From positions 1 through 40,822 of the forward strand of contig USIE01000008.1 in NCBI GenBank assembly GCA_900554645.1: a DNA stretch of 40,822 bases, given 5' to 3'. Below the pieces are notes generated by a model that was not told the origin of the DNA, made no database searches, and saw only the letters and a list, made by a program, of their open reading frames with translations. This document shows positions 25,611-34,665 of the stretch, in pieces. This stretch comes from an uncultured Collinsella sp. (lineage in GTDB: Bacteria; Actinomycetota; Coriobacteriia; Coriobacteriales; Coriobacteriaceae). How positions within the stretch are numbered: position 1 is the first letter of the stretch; every line of letters begins with the position of its first letter. The position numbers and the translations under genes are program-made.

Positions 25611-26230
25611 TGATTTCCCAGCTCCACGGAACGCTTGTCGAGGCCACGATGAGCTCTGCTGTCGTCGACGTGTCGGGCGTTGGCTTTGAACTCGGCATCT
25701 CGGGCAGCACTGCGGCCACGTTGCCGACGCCCGGCGGCGAGGTCCGCCTCTACACGCGCATGCAGGTGCGCGAGGACGCCATGACACTTTTCGGTTTTTC
25801 CTCTAAGGATGAGCGCACGATGTTCGACCGGCTCGTGTCCGTCTCGGGCGTCGGTCCGCGCCTGGCGCTTGCCGTGCTCTCCACCTATACCGTGGGCCAG
25901 TTGTATTCGCTGGTGATGGCCGAGGACGACAAGGGCATGGCCAAGGTACCCGGTGTGGGCAAAAAGACCGCGCAGCGCCTGATCCTGGAACTCAAGAGCA
26001 CCTTTGCCAAGGATAAGGGCTTTGTGCCGGTCGACGTGATTCCCGGCCAGGTTGCGATGCCGGTTCCCGCCGCCGCTCCTTCGGCGATCGATGATGCTCG
26101 TGCGGCGCTCCTTTCCATGGGCTTTAGCCCGCAGGAGACCGATGTTGCCCTGAGCGGGTATGATGGGCAGAATATGCGTGTCGAGGATCTGCTCGGCGCG
26201 GCGCTTAAGCGACTCGGAATGGATGCGTGA
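25610..26230 (+). CDS. ruvA: Holliday junction branch migration protein RuvA
   Basis: Binds the four-way junction and loads the RuvB motor. The 206-residue protein shows the N-terminal OB domain ([12 protein letters not shown]...), two helix-hairpin-helix motifs ([14 protein letters not shown] and [17 protein letters not shown]), a flexible proline/alanine linker and a C-terminal RuvB-contact domain ([11 protein letters not shown]). The ATG overlaps the ruvC stop (TGATG), and the ruvA stop overlaps the ruvB start in the same way, so the three genes are translationally coupled. Confidence 0.96.
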   Translation: MISQLHGTLVEATMSSAVVDVSGVGFELGISGSTAATLPTPGGEVRLYTRMQVREDAMTLFGFSSKDERTMFDRLVSVSGVGPRLALAVLSTYTVGQLYSLVMAEDDKGMAKVPGVGKKTAQRLILELKSTFAKDKGFVPVDVIPGQVAMPVPAAAPSAIDDARAALLSMGFSPQETDVALSGYDGQNMRVEDLLGAALKRLGMDA

Positions 26231-27297
26231 TGTGGGAAGCCGATGACTCTCAGGACCTGTGGGCGACGCCCGGCAACTCGCCGGCGGCATCCATGGCGCA
26301 CGGCGAGCGCATGGTGGGCTCGGAGCTGACGGCCGAGGACCTCGATGTCGACCGCACTTTGCGCCCCCAGCGCCTGGACGATTACTGTGGTCAGGAGCAC
26401 ATCAAGCAGAGCCTGCGCGTGTTGATCGAAGCGGCGCAGAGCCGTGGCGAGACGCTCGACCACGTGATTTTCTCGGGTCCTCCGGGTCTGGGCAAGACCA
26501 CGCTGGCCACCGTTATCGCCAACGAGCTGGGCGCTCAGATCAAGACCACGAGTGGCCCTGCCATCGCGCGCACGGGCGACCTGGCGGCCATCCTTACTAA
26601 CTTGCAGCCGGGTGATGTGCTGTTTATAGACGAGATCCACCGCCTCAACCGTTCGGTCGAGGAGGTCCTGTACCCCGCGATGGAGGACTTTGCCCTCGAT
26701 ATCGTGATTGGCAAGGGTCCGGCGGCGCGCTCGATTCGCCTGGATATTCCCAAGTTTACGTTGGTAGCGGCAACGACCCGCTCAGGCATGTTGACAGGCC
26801 CGTTGCGCGACCGCTTTGGCATTTCATATCGCCTGGATTACTACACGGTCGAGGAGCTCGCGCAGATTGTGACGCGCTCGGCGACTATCCTGGGCGTGAC
26901 GATCGACCATCCCAGTGCACTCGAGATCGGCTCGCGTTCGCGCGGCACGCCACGTCTTGCCAACCGCCTGCTCAAGCGCGTGCGCGATTACGCACAGGTG
27001 CGCGGCAACGGCCCCATCGAGCTCGATATCTGTCGCCAGGCGCTCGAGTTCTTCGAGATCGATGAGCTCGGTCTGGACTGGATGGATATTCGCATTTTGG
27101 AGACGCTCGCTAAGACGTTCTCCGGTCGTGCCGTGGGACTTACGACCCTTGCCAGCGCGGTGGGCGAGGACCCGGGCACGCTCGAGGATGTCTATGAGCC
27201 CTATCTGCTGCAGTGCGGGTTGATGATTCGTACGCCGCAGGGCCGTCAGGCAACCCTTCGCACCTTTGAGCACCTGGGGATTGAACCTACCGTTTAG
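26230..27297 (+). CDS. ruvB: Holliday junction branch migration helicase RuvB
   Basis: AAA+ ATPase ring that pulls DNA through the RuvA-bound junction. Walker A GPPGLGKT is at residues 83-90, Walker B IDEIHRLN at 133-140, and sensor 1 [17 protein letters not shown] follows with the arginine finger region. The C-terminal winged helix ([25 protein letters not shown]) is complete. The 355-residue length is normal, with a slightly long N-terminal lead of about 40 residues. ATG 26230 overlaps the ruvA stop; GTG 26227 just upstream is an alternative. Confidence 0.96.
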   Translation: MWEADDSQDLWATPGNSPAASMAHGERMVGSELTAEDLDVDRTLRPQRLDDYCGQEHIKQSLRVLIEAAQSRGETLDHVIFSGPPGLGKTTLATVIANELGAQIKTTSGPAIARTGDLAAILTNLQPGDVLFIDEIHRLNRSVEEVLYPAMEDFALDIVIGKGPAARSIRLDIPKFTLVAATTRSGMLTGPLRDRFGISYRLDYYTVEELAQIVTRSATILGVTIDHPSALEIGSRSRGTPRLANRLLKRVRDYAQVRGNGPIELDICRQALEFFEIDELGLDWMDIRILETLAKTFSGRAVGLTTLASAVGEDPGTLEDVYEPYLLQCGLMIRTPQGRQATLRTFEHLGIEPTV

Positions 27298-27374
27298 GGC
27301 GCTTTGTTTTGGCGGGCTGTTGGGCTATCGCTGGGCATCGGGTAAACATATCGCCGTTCATCGGTTATGGGTGT

Positions 27375-27401
27375 TTTACTATTGCGCGCCCGTGCTATGC
27401 T
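27375..27401 (+). promoter_or_regulatory. Candidate fhs promoter
   Basis: TTTACT (27375-27380) and TATGCT (27396-27401) are 15 bases apart. A TGC directly before the -10 gives an extended -10 that could offset the short spacer. It lies about 40 bases before the fhs start. Confidence 0.4.
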
Positions 27402-27441
27402 GAATTGGTCTTTTTCTCATTCGGTAACGAAAGGACCGCCC

Positions 27442-29109
27442 ATGCCTACTGACATCGAAATCGCACGTTCTGTCACGCCGCTGCCTATTACCGAGGTGGC
27501 CAAGAACGCCGGCGTCGACGTTAAGCACCTTATTCCGTACGGCTTCGACAAGGCTAAGGTCGACTATTCACTGCTCAACGAGCCGACTGACCACCAGGCC
27601 AAGCTCGTCCTCGTGACTGCTATCAACCCAACGCCTGCGGGCGAGGGTAAGACCACCACGACCATCGGTCTGGCCGATGGCTTGCGCCGACGCGGCGTCA
27701 AGAGTGCCGTGGCCCTGCGCGAGCCTTCGCTCGGCCCCGTCTTTGGCGTTAAGGGCGGCGCTGCCGGCGGCGGCTGGGCTCAGGTCATCCCCATGGAGGA
27801 TATCAACCTGCACTTTACCGGTGACTTCCATGCTATCGGCGCCGCCAATAACCTGCTGGCCGCCATGCTTGATAACCACATCCAGCAGGGCAACCAGCTT
27901 GGCATCGACGTAAAACGCATCACTTGGAAGCGCGTCGTCGATATGAACGACCGTCAGCTGCGCCACGTCATCGACGGCATTGGCGGTAAGGCCCAGGGCG
28001 TGCCGCGCGAGGATGGCTTCGACATCACTGTTGCCTCCGAGGTCATGGCAATCCTGTGCCTGTCCACGAGCATCAATGACCTCAAGGAGCGCCTGGGCGA
28101 GATCGTCGTCGGCTACAGCTTTGCCGGCGAGCCCGTCCGCGCCCGCGACCTTAAGGCCCAGGGCGCCATGGCCGCGTTGCTTAAGGACGCGCTCAAGCCC
28201 AACCTGGTTCAGACACTCGAGGGCACGCCTGCGTTTGTCCACGGCGGTCCCTTCGCCAATATTGCCCATGGCTGCAACTCCATCATGGCCACCCGCATGG
28301 CCATGCGCTTTGGCGATGTTGCCATTACCGAGGCCGGCTTCGGTGCCGATCTGGGTGCCGAGAAGTTCCTCGACATCAAGTGCCGCATGACGGGCGTTCG
28401 CCCCAGCGCCGTCGTGGTCGTCGCGACCGCTCGCGCGCTGAAGTACAACGGCGGTGTTGCCAAGGCCGACCTCAACGAGGAGAACCTCGAGGCGCTCAAG
28501 GCCGGCATGCCCAACCTGCTGCGTCACGTCGACAACATCCAGAACGTTTATGGTCTGCCCTGCGTGGTCGCCATCAACCGCTTCCCGACGGACACCGAGG
28601 CTGAGCTTGCGCTCATCGAGTCCGAGTGCCAGAAGCTCGGCGTCAACGTTAAGCTTTCAGAGGTCTGGGCCAAGGGCGGCGAGGGCGCGCTCGAGCTGGC
28701 CGATGAGGTCATGCGTCTGATTGAGCAGCCGAGCGAGCTCAAGTTTGCCTATGAGGACGGCGCCGATGTGGCTGACGCCCTCGAGGCCGTCGCCACCAAG
28801 GTTTACCGCGCCGACGGCGTCGACTTTACGCCGGCTGCCAAGCGTCAGCTTGCCGAGCTGCGCGAGAACGGCTTTGGCAACCTGCCGGTGTGCATCGCCA
28901 AGACGCAGTACAGCTTTAGCGACAACGCCAAGGCCCTGGGCGCTCCCGAGAACTTCCGCATCACGGTGCGCGAGCTCAAGGTTTCCGCCGGTGCCCACTT
29001 TGTGGTCGCACTGACTGGCAGTGTTCTGACCATGCCGGGCCTGCCAAAGGTCCCCGCGGCCGAGAACATCGACGTCGACAACGACGGCAACATCACCGGC
29101 CTGTTCTAA
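27442..29109 (+). CDS. fhs: Formate-tetrahydrofolate ligase
   Basis: Joins formate to tetrahydrofolate using ATP, the first step of the folate one-carbon route. The P-loop [14 protein letters not shown] is at about residues 62-75, followed by the [19 protein letters not shown] signature, the FTGDFHAI motif and the C-terminal [14 protein letters not shown]. The 555-residue length is exactly family size. The start is the ATG at 27442 with AAAGGA upstream; the frame extends to 27367 but family members begin here. The next two steps, fchA and folD, lie about 10 kb downstream. A strong terminator follows. Confidence 0.97.
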   Translation: MPTDIEIARSVTPLPITEVAKNAGVDVKHLIPYGFDKAKVDYSLLNEPTDHQAKLVLVTAINPTPAGEGKTTTTIGLADGLRRRGVKSAVALREPSLGPVFGVKGGAAGGGWAQVIPMEDINLHFTGDFHAIGAANNLLAAMLDNHIQQGNQLGIDVKRITWKRVVDMNDRQLRHVIDGIGGKAQGVPREDGFDITVASEVMAILCLSTSINDLKERLGEIVVGYSFAGEPVRARDLKAQGAMAALLKDALKPNLVQTLEGTPAFVHGGPFANIAHGCNSIMATRMAMRFGDVAITEAGFGADLGAEKFLDIKCRMTGVRPSAVVVVATARALKYNGGVAKADLNEENLEALKAGMPNLLRHVDNIQNVYGLPCVVAINRFPTDTEAELALIESECQKLGVNVKLSEVWAKGGEGALELADEVMRLIEQPSELKFAYEDGADVADALEAVATKVYRADGVDFTPAAKRQLAELRENGFGNLPVCIAKTQYSFSDNAKALGAPENFRITVRELKVSAGAHFVVALTGSVLTMPGLPKVPAAENIDVDNDGNITGLF

Positions 29110-29134
29110 GCCTGCTGTTCATAGCTGCTAGCCC

Positions 29135-29171
29135 GCCCCGCCGTGCCCACAAGGCCCGGCGGGGCTTTTTT
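29135..29171 (+). terminator. Intrinsic terminator after fhs
   Basis: GCCCCGCCG (29135-29143) pairs perfectly with CGGCGGGGC (29157-29165); the stem is extended by GCC/GGC past a mismatch and followed by six T residues. Confidence 0.9.
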
Positions 29172-29237
29172 ATCCTTAGGCCCGCGCATGTCTTGTAGAT
29201 ACCGACGGGCTCTGCCCATCATAGGCTTTTGCGCGGG

Positions 29238-29243
29238 TAGAAT
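29238..29243 (+). promoter_or_regulatory. Candidate -10 of the heptad-repeat membrane protein gene
   Basis: TAGAAT preceded by GGG, 45 bases before the start codon. No -35 recognised. Confidence 0.4.
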
Positions 29244-29288
29244 GCATGGATAACTTGATGCTTACGGGCGACGGAAAGGAATCGTTGC

Positions 29289-30278
29289 ATGGACCAGGAT
29301 AAGACAACCGTGATGGGCGGCTACGGTTCCGCGCAGGCTGGCGATAGCGCCGATGTGACCCGCGTTGTTCCCAACCCCGGTTATACCGACCCCGCCGCGA
29401 TGCAGCCTTCTGCCGAGCCCACCCGGGTTATGGGCTATGGCGACACGGCGCAGGATTCTTACGCTGCATCTTCGCAAGGCCCCTATGGCAACGCAGCTCC
29501 GGACCCGTTTGATTACGCGCCGCAGGATTCTTATGCTGCCTCGACACCGAATCCTTATGATGACCTGCCGCAGAATCCCATTCCGCAGCCTCAGCAGACG
29601 ACGTATATGCCTCGCACGGCGCAGCCTCGCTATGAGTCGCGCGAGCCGTATCGCGAGTACCCCAAGTCGATTCCGCAATATGGCGAGGACGAGGAGAAGA
29701 AGCCGTCGCGTTCGTCGAGCGTGATCAAGAAGATCCTGATTGTGCTGGCGATCTTCTTTGCCCTCTCGATTGTGTTTGCCATCGTGTCGGGCATGCTCAA
29801 CAAGCGAGGGAGTTCAACGGCCGATACCGCTGCCGAGCAAACCGAATCCGCCTCGTCTAGCACCGTCGATCTGAGCGATATCCCGGGGCAGTACTGGTCC
29901 AACGCCAAGAAGCTCCTCAAGTCGCGCGGCGCCGATCTTTCGAATGCCGTGGTCCTGACTGATGATGGCTCAACGCCCGTCGTCGATTCCAACTGGGTCG
30001 TTACTTCTGCCTACTATAACGACAACGGCAACCTCGAAATTCAACTCACGCACAAGAATAGCTCGGGCAACTCGTCCGACGGCCAAAGCGGTACCGACAG
30101 CTCGAGTTCCAATACGCTGGAGGACTTGAGCAACAAGGCACAGGAGCTTGGGGATAAGGCCCAAGAGCTGGGTGACACGGCTCAGAATCTCGGCGATACC
30201 GCGCAGAGCCTGGGCGATATGGCAACGAACGCCTGGGATGCCCTGCAAAACGGCATTTCGGGCGCGCAGGGAAACTAG
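29289..30278 (+). CDS. Single-pass membrane protein with disordered N-terminus and heptad repeats
   Basis: I do not recognise a characterised family. Residues 1-145 are disordered, rich in Gln, Pro, Tyr and Ser, with two QDSYAAS units and three T-[TR]-V-[MV] motifs (about 7, 24 and 45) that could be phosphothreonine sites for FHA domains. A lysine pair and one transmembrane helix follow (149-170), which implies a cytoplasmic N-terminus. Outside, a domain at about 195-256 (IPGQYWSNAKKLLKSRG ... NWVVTSAYY) resembles small PASTA-like modules. After a Ser-rich linker, seven-residue units of type AQELGDK repeat four to five times (283-316), probably an amphipathic helix. AAAGGA precedes the ATG. 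It is convergent with the CDF gene, with only 12 bases between stops. Confidence 0.7.
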   Translation: MDQDKTTVMGGYGSAQAGDSADVTRVVPNPGYTDPAAMQPSAEPTRVMGYGDTAQDSYAASSQGPYGNAAPDPFDYAPQDSYAASTPNPYDDLPQNPIPQPQQTTYMPRTAQPRYESREPYREYPKSIPQYGEDEEKKPSRSSSVIKKILIVLAIFFALSIVFAIVSGMLNKRGSSTADTAAEQTESASSSTVDLSDIPGQYWSNAKKLLKSRGADLSNAVVLTDDGSTPVVDSNWVVTSAYYNDNGNLEIQLTHKNSSGNSSDGQSGTDSSSSNTLEDLSNKAQELGDKAQELGDTAQNLGDTAQSLGDMATNAWDALQNGISGAQGN

Positions 30279-30290
30279 CTGTTAAGCGGG

Positions 30291-31472
30291 CTACAGCTGC
30301 TCGGCCGGACGCTCGGGCGAGCTGAAGCCCGAGTCAAATGTGACGACGCACGAGACGTCGGGCCGGCGCTCGTGCACGATGCGCGTGACGAGCTCCAGCA
30401 GCTCCTCGTCGGATATGTCAAAGCCGTCGGGACGCACCAGGTCAAACGAAACGAACCCGTCGTGCTCGTGCAGGTCGTGGATGGAGAGCGCGGGATCGAT
30501 CTGCATGACGCCGCGCTTGACCCAGCCGCGCAGGTCGTCGCCGGTGGTGGCGATGGGGTCGCAGTGCAGCGTGATGCCAATGCCCATCTGGCGCTTGATG
30601 TCGTGCTCGATGGTGTCCAGGATCTCGTGGTGCTCAAATGCGTCGCCCTCGCCGGGCATCTCCACGTGGGCGCTGGCAAACTGACGACCGGGGCCGTAGT
30701 CATGCACCATCAGGTCGTGTGTGCCCAAGACCTGTGGATAGGACATGATCTTGTCGCGGATTGCCTGGACGAGCTTGGGGTCGGGCGCTTGCCCCAGCAA
30801 CGGGCTGATGGCGTCGCGCACTAGACCCATGCCGCTGATGCAGATGAAGATGCCCACACCCAGGCCTGCCCAGCCATCGAGGTCGAAGCCGGTCGTCTGC
30901 GAAATAAGCGCCGCCACCAAGACCGAGCCCGAGGTGATGACATCGTTTTTGGAGTCCTGTGCTGTGGCGATGAGCGTCTCCGAGTCGATGCGGTTGCCCA
31001 GCGTGCGGTTGAACGCGGCCATCCAGAGCTTAACGAGCATGGACAAGACGAGGGCGGCTAAGGAGAGCACCGAATATGCAGTGGGGGAAGGCTTGATGAT
31101 CTTAGTGACCGACTCGAGGATCAGGTTGATGCCGACGGCGCAAACCAGGACGGCGACGAACAGACCGGCTAGGTACTCGTAGCGACCGTGGCCATAGGGG
31201 TGGCCTTCGTCTGCCGGGCGGCTGGCAAGGCGGAACCCGAGCAGGCTCACGATGTTGCTCGAGGCGTCGGAGAGGTTGTTGAAGGCGTCGGCGATGAGCG
31301 AGACAGAGCCGGCGAGCAGGCCCGCGATGCCCTTGGCCAGGCACAGAGTGATGTTGAGGCCAATGCAGATGAGGCTTGCGGCGAAGCCCGCGTTGGTGCG
31401 GCAGGAGGTATCGACCGGCTCGCCCTCGCTGCCGGGAACAAGCGTATGTACCAGCCGATTTACAAATAGCAT
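30291..31472 (-). CDS. Cation diffusion facilitator family metal exporter
   Basis: Proton-coupled exporter of divalent metals from the cytoplasm. Six membrane helices are visible, with family motifs SLIADAFNNLSD in helix 2 and HPYGHGRYEYLAG after helix 3. The metal site reads Asn65-x3-Asp69 in helix 2 and Asp173-x3-Asp177 (DSKND) in helix 5. Zinc exporters usually have His in one of these places, so an N/D-x3-D with D-x3-D site suggests manganese. The cytoplasmic tail is longer than usual, about 180 residues, and appears to hold a second ferredoxin-like unit. I start at the ATG at 31470-31472, which has GTGAGGA eight bases before it; an ATG at 31493 and longer frames lack a site. A TACACT -10-like box lies at 31506-31511 on the minus strand. 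Confidence 0.9.
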   Translation of the reverse strand: MLFVNRLVHTLVPGSEGEPVDTSCRTNAGFAASLICIGLNITLCLAKGIAGLLAGSVSLIADAFNNLSDASSNIVSLLGFRLASRPADEGHPYGHGRYEYLAGLFVAVLVCAVGINLILESVTKIIKPSPTAYSVLSLAALVLSMLVKLWMAAFNRTLGNRIDSETLIATAQDSKNDVITSGSVLVAALISQTTGFDLDGWAGLGVGIFICISGMGLVRDAISPLLGQAPDPKLVQAIRDKIMSYPQVLGTHDLMVHDYGPGRQFASAHVEMPGEGDAFEHHEILDTIEHDIKRQMGIGITLHCDPIATTGDDLRGWVKRGVMQIDPALSIHDLHEHDGFVSFDLVRPDGFDISDEELLELVTRIVHERRPDVSCVVTFDSGFSSPERPAEQL

Positions 31473-31690
31473 AGCGGTCGTCCTCACAATCATGTTTAAG
31501 GGGATAGTGTAGCTCGCGCGGAGGCGCTGTGCACCGATGCTCAGAAAATGCAGCAATGGTCTGCCGGTGCTAACGAGCGAGCCTTCTCGTCTGCCTGGGT
31601 GGTCCATTTTGGGCCACATGGGTATGGGCATGTGCCTGTTTGCTCGACATACTTAACGTCGATAGCCCCTGTGCAAAGGAGGACGTTTCC

Positions 31691-33028
31691 ATGGACGAGA
31701 TGTTTGCCATTAAATGTCAAAACTGCGGCGGCCCTATGTACTCGCACCAGGCTAAGCGCAGCTTTGAGTGCGCCTATTGCGGCGCGGTCATTCCGTGGCA
31801 GGCGGACGCCGGAGAGCCCAAGAGCGCTTTGGGCATTCGCCATACGCCGTTGACGGTGGTGGATGGACTGCTCAAGCTCACGCATGTGTCGCAACTCGAG
31901 CGCCCGGAGGACCCGGACTGGTATTTCTTCAATTCGCACTGGCGCAATCAGTCGGTCCTGGAACATCTGCTGTGGGAGGATCGCGGCACGGCGCAGGAGT
32001 TCCAAGAGGCCACGCATGTGAGCATTCCTTGCCCCTTCTGCGGAGCGTCCTTTGAGGGCGAGTCAACGCAGCGTGTGTTTGAGTGCCCGTCCTGCGGCAA
32101 CAAGATCGGCATTGCCGACCTGCTCAAGCCCGGAACGTTTAGCAAGCGCCTGACCATGGGCGTTGGTGCGGAGTATGTGCCGGAGCAGGGCATTCCCTGC
32201 GAAATCTCGCCGCAGCAGGCACGTGCCAACGCGCTGCAGCTGGTGCGTCAGTACCCTGACGCCTTTGCCGGGCACGACGTGGAAGATGCGATCCAAAACG
32301 ACATGATGCTCTTCTATTTCCCCATGGCGCTGGCGGACCTGCGCATGATGGCGAGCTTCCCGGGCAAGGGCCTGAGCAAGGAGACCTTGGTGTACTACGA
32401 GGTGCTCGACTGGGCGTATCCGCGGGCAAACTATCTAGATGTTCGCCTTATGGGCATTTTGGAGCCGTGGGACTTTGCCAAGGTTGGGCCGTTTGACCCG
32501 GCCATGCAGGAAGGTGACTTTCGCGTTGTCTCCGTCGATGCGTCTACCAAGGACCAGGTGGTCATTGATAAGCTGGCGCTCGACATTGCCGGCAACGATG
32601 CCGAGGCAGTGCTTGGGCTCAATAAAAAGAGCATCCGAACCTGGGCGCGCAAGGCCCGCAAGCATAAGGACGGTCTGGTGATGGTGCCGGTCTACTTTGT
32701 CGATCGTCCGGCGACGGACAGCCGCGATGGCGAGCAGGTGCGCATTGCCGTAAACGGCCAGACGGGTCGTGCGGCAGCGGTGGTGTTTAGTGACAAGCGC
32801 GAGACGCATGTGGTGGCGTCGCTCAATCCGAGTCTGCATCTGTCCGGCGAAAGTACCGTGCATGCCACGCCCATCGAGGTCAAATACGTTAAATCGCCCT
32901 TCCTATACCAGATCGTACGCCGTGGAGGCGGCGAGCAGCAGCATCAGGTGGCAGCGGTCGCCGATGGTTCTTACCGAGAAGAAAAGCCCAAACGCAAGGG
33001 ATTGTTCGCTGCGATATTTGGGAAGTAG
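31691..33028 (+). CDS. Double zinc-ribbon protein of unknown function
   Basis: Two zinc ribbons are clear: Cys9, Cys12, Cys27, Cys30 (CQNC...CAYC) and Cys114, Cys117, Cys132, Cys135 (CPFC...CPSC). The rest, about residues 150-425, is a soluble alpha/beta region (KLTMGVGAEYVPEQGIPC, MALADLRMMASFPGKG, LVMVPVYFVD) that I cannot assign; similar proteins are annotated only as zinc-ribbon or TFIIB-type ribbon proteins. The tail is basic (EEKPKRKGLFAAIFGK). No signal peptide or membrane segment is seen. The start has AAAGGAGG eight bases upstream; extending to 31640 is unnecessary. It is divergent from the CDF gene, and a link to metal handling is possible but unproven. Confidence 0.75.
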   Translation: MDEMFAIKCQNCGGPMYSHQAKRSFECAYCGAVIPWQADAGEPKSALGIRHTPLTVVDGLLKLTHVSQLERPEDPDWYFFNSHWRNQSVLEHLLWEDRGTAQEFQEATHVSIPCPFCGASFEGESTQRVFECPSCGNKIGIADLLKPGTFSKRLTMGVGAEYVPEQGIPCEISPQQARANALQLVRQYPDAFAGHDVEDAIQNDMMLFYFPMALADLRMMASFPGKGLSKETLVYYEVLDWAYPRANYLDVRLMGILEPWDFAKVGPFDPAMQEGDFRVVSVDASTKDQVVIDKLALDIAGNDAEAVLGLNKKSIRTWARKARKHKDGLVMVPVYFVDRPATDSRDGEQVRIAVNGQTGRAAAVVFSDKRETHVVASLNPSLHLSGESTVHATPIEVKYVKSPFLYQIVRRGGGEQQHQVAAVADGSYREEKPKRKGLFAAIFGK

Positions 33029-33085
33029 GGAAGCGCAGCGCGGGACGGCTCGCAGGCGTGCGGACGTTTCGGTCGCAACGTGCTG

Positions 33086-34135
33086 CTACCCTTGCGTTTC
33101 GCCATTAGTCGCTTCGTTGATGGCGCGGTACTCGGCACTCAGCTCGCGCGCCAGCTCTTCCTTGCTTGGAAGATACGGCAGGTATTTGGCGGCAAATACC
33201 TGGTCGTTATCCTCGGGCAGCGTGTACTCGACAATCGAATCGCTTTTGTCCGCGCAGAGCACGATGCCTATGGGCGGATTGTCGCCTTCGTTCATGAGCT
33301 CGCGCGTGTAGTAGTTCACATACATTTGCATCTGGCCCAGGTCCTGATGCGTAAGGTCATCGGTCTTAAGGTCGATGAGCACGAAGCAGCGCATCAGATA
33401 GTTGTAAAACACAAGGTCAATATAGAAATGGCGCCCATCAAAGGTGATGCGCTTTTGGCGCGCCTCGAAAGCGAAACCACGGCCAAGCTCCAGCAGGAAC
33501 TTCTGAAGATGCGTGATGAGCGCCTGCTCTAGATCGCTCTCGCGAAACGCAGTATCGTCCGAGAAACCTAAAAACTCCAGTACATATGGGTCGCGGATGA
33601 TATCCTCGGGGCGACGAGCCGGGGCACTCTTTTGGATTTCCTTGGTGACGGCCTCCTTGTCCTTGCTGGCAAGTAGGCGCTCTCGGAACATGGTGTTGAT
33701 CTGGCGTTCGAGCTGACGCGTGCTCCAGCGAGAATCGGCACATTCGTTCATGTACCATGTTCGAGCTTCGGGGTCAGGAATGCGTATTAACCTGCGGTAA
33801 TGTGTCCAGCTCAATTCGGGACGCAGTGAGTCCCGAATTGGAAATGCAAGATGGAACTGACGCATTTTACGTAGCTCTCTTGCTTCAAAACCTTTACCAA
33901 AATCCTTGGTAAGTTTGATTGCGAGGGCCTTGAGCAGCGCGTCTCCATACTTGGCGCGCTCCTCTCCGCCCTGCTCGTCAACAATGCTCTTGCCGATCTC
34001 CCAATACGCCTCAACCATCGCAAAGTTAACGGCGGTATAGGCCTTGTCGCGAGCGGCGTTGAGAATTGAGGAGACCTGCTTGTAAAAACCTTCGGGCACG
34101 ATTGCCGATTCTCCACGGTTTACCAGTTCGCCCAT
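33086..34135 (-). CDS. DUF1016/YhcG-type PDDEXK nuclease domain protein
   Basis: The N-terminal half is the DUF1016 helical domain (VNFAMVEAYWEIGKSIVDEQ, then KDFGKGFEARELRKMRQF, then LSWTHYRRLIRI). The C-terminal half is a PD-(D/E)XK fold with FYIDLVFYN and FVLIDLKTDDL providing the Asp ... Asp-x-Lys core. These YhcG-like proteins are common in accessory regions and near restriction systems; no cellular role is firmly known. I prefer the ATG at 34133-34135, although its ribosome binding site is weak; a GTG directly before it and an ATG at 34180 are alternatives. About 349 residues, close to the usual size. No restriction genes adjoin it here. Confidence 0.85.
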   Translation of the reverse strand: MGELVNRGESAIVPEGFYKQVSSILNAARDKAYTAVNFAMVEAYWEIGKSIVDEQGGEERAKYGDALLKALAIKLTKDFGKGFEARELRKMRQFHLAFPIRDSLRPELSWTHYRRLIRIPDPEARTWYMNECADSRWSTRQLERQINTMFRERLLASKDKEAVTKEIQKSAPARRPEDIIRDPYVLEFLGFSDDTAFRESDLEQALITHLQKFLLELGRGFAFEARQKRITFDGRHFYIDLVFYNYLMRCFVLIDLKTDDLTHQDLGQMQMYVNYYTRELMNEGDNPPIGIVLCADKSDSIVEYTLPEDNDQVFAAKYLPYLPSKEELARELSAEYRAINEATNGETQG

Positions 34136-34303
34136 CACTGTCGCCCCACTTTCCTCTTGTGGAATGCATCTTGATTGCATTTAGTTTAAAGCCTCGCGCG
34201 GACACGAATTGCTTTGCTGTCTGGCACCTTCGCATGGGAGCCTTGCGGTGACTAAAATGTGGCAATAGAGACAGTTTTAGCGAACCCCACGGGAGTGACG
34301 CGT

Positions 34304-34573
34304 ATGGACAACAACACGCTGCTATTCCAGGACAAAGGTTCGGGTAGGTTTAAAGACGTCAAGATCTACCCCAATCGTATCGAGGTGCTCAGGAAGGGTA
34401 CTTTCGGCGGCAAGCACACCGAGATTGTCTATCTTAAGGACATCACGGGGGTCAACAGGATCAAGGGCCGCGACGTTTTCCTACGTAACAGGCTGTTGAC
34501 TGCTTGTGTCTTTAGCCTGAGCAGCCGCTCCCAAGCTCAGGAGTTCGTGAATGCGCTGAACATGGTGATGTAG
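34304..34573 (+). CDS. Small PH-like domain protein, hypothetical
   Basis: An 89-residue protein with alternating strands followed by a C-terminal helix (SRSQAQEFVNALNMV), the layout of a bacterial pleckstrin-homology-like domain. The pattern KIYPNRIEVLRKG ... EIVYLKDITGVNR is typical of proteins that fold this way. No membrane segment or catalytic motif is seen and I cannot give a function. The ATG at 34304 has GGGAGTGA seven bases upstream; the frame extends to 34259 without a better site. Confidence 0.65.
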   Translation: MDNNTLLFQDKGSGRFKDVKIYPNRIEVLRKGTFGGKHTEIVYLKDITGVNRIKGRDVFLRNRLLTACVFSLSSRSQAQEFVNALNMVM

Positions 34574-34598
34574 CCGATAACGGCGTTCGGTCCAAGGT

Positions 34599-34636
34599 AA
34601 AAATCGGGGCGCAGAACGGTATTCTGCGCCCCGATT
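34599..34636 (-). terminator. Terminator of the PI-PLC gene, also serving the opposite gene
   Basis: A perfect 15-bp stem (34602-34616 with 34622-34636) and a 5-base loop. On the minus strand it runs into TTTTTACC, a classical terminator for the PI-PLC gene. It can also stop transcription from the small plus-strand gene. Confidence 0.9.
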
Positions 34637-34665
34637 GAGTTGATGCGCCCAAAAAACTGGCTTGC

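Noticed and set aside
31612..31631. Possible third copy of the 18-bp GGGCCATGTG element upstream of the zinc-ribbon gene
   Set aside because: Only the GGGCCA core and a CATGGG segment match; the order and spacing differ from the two exact copies.
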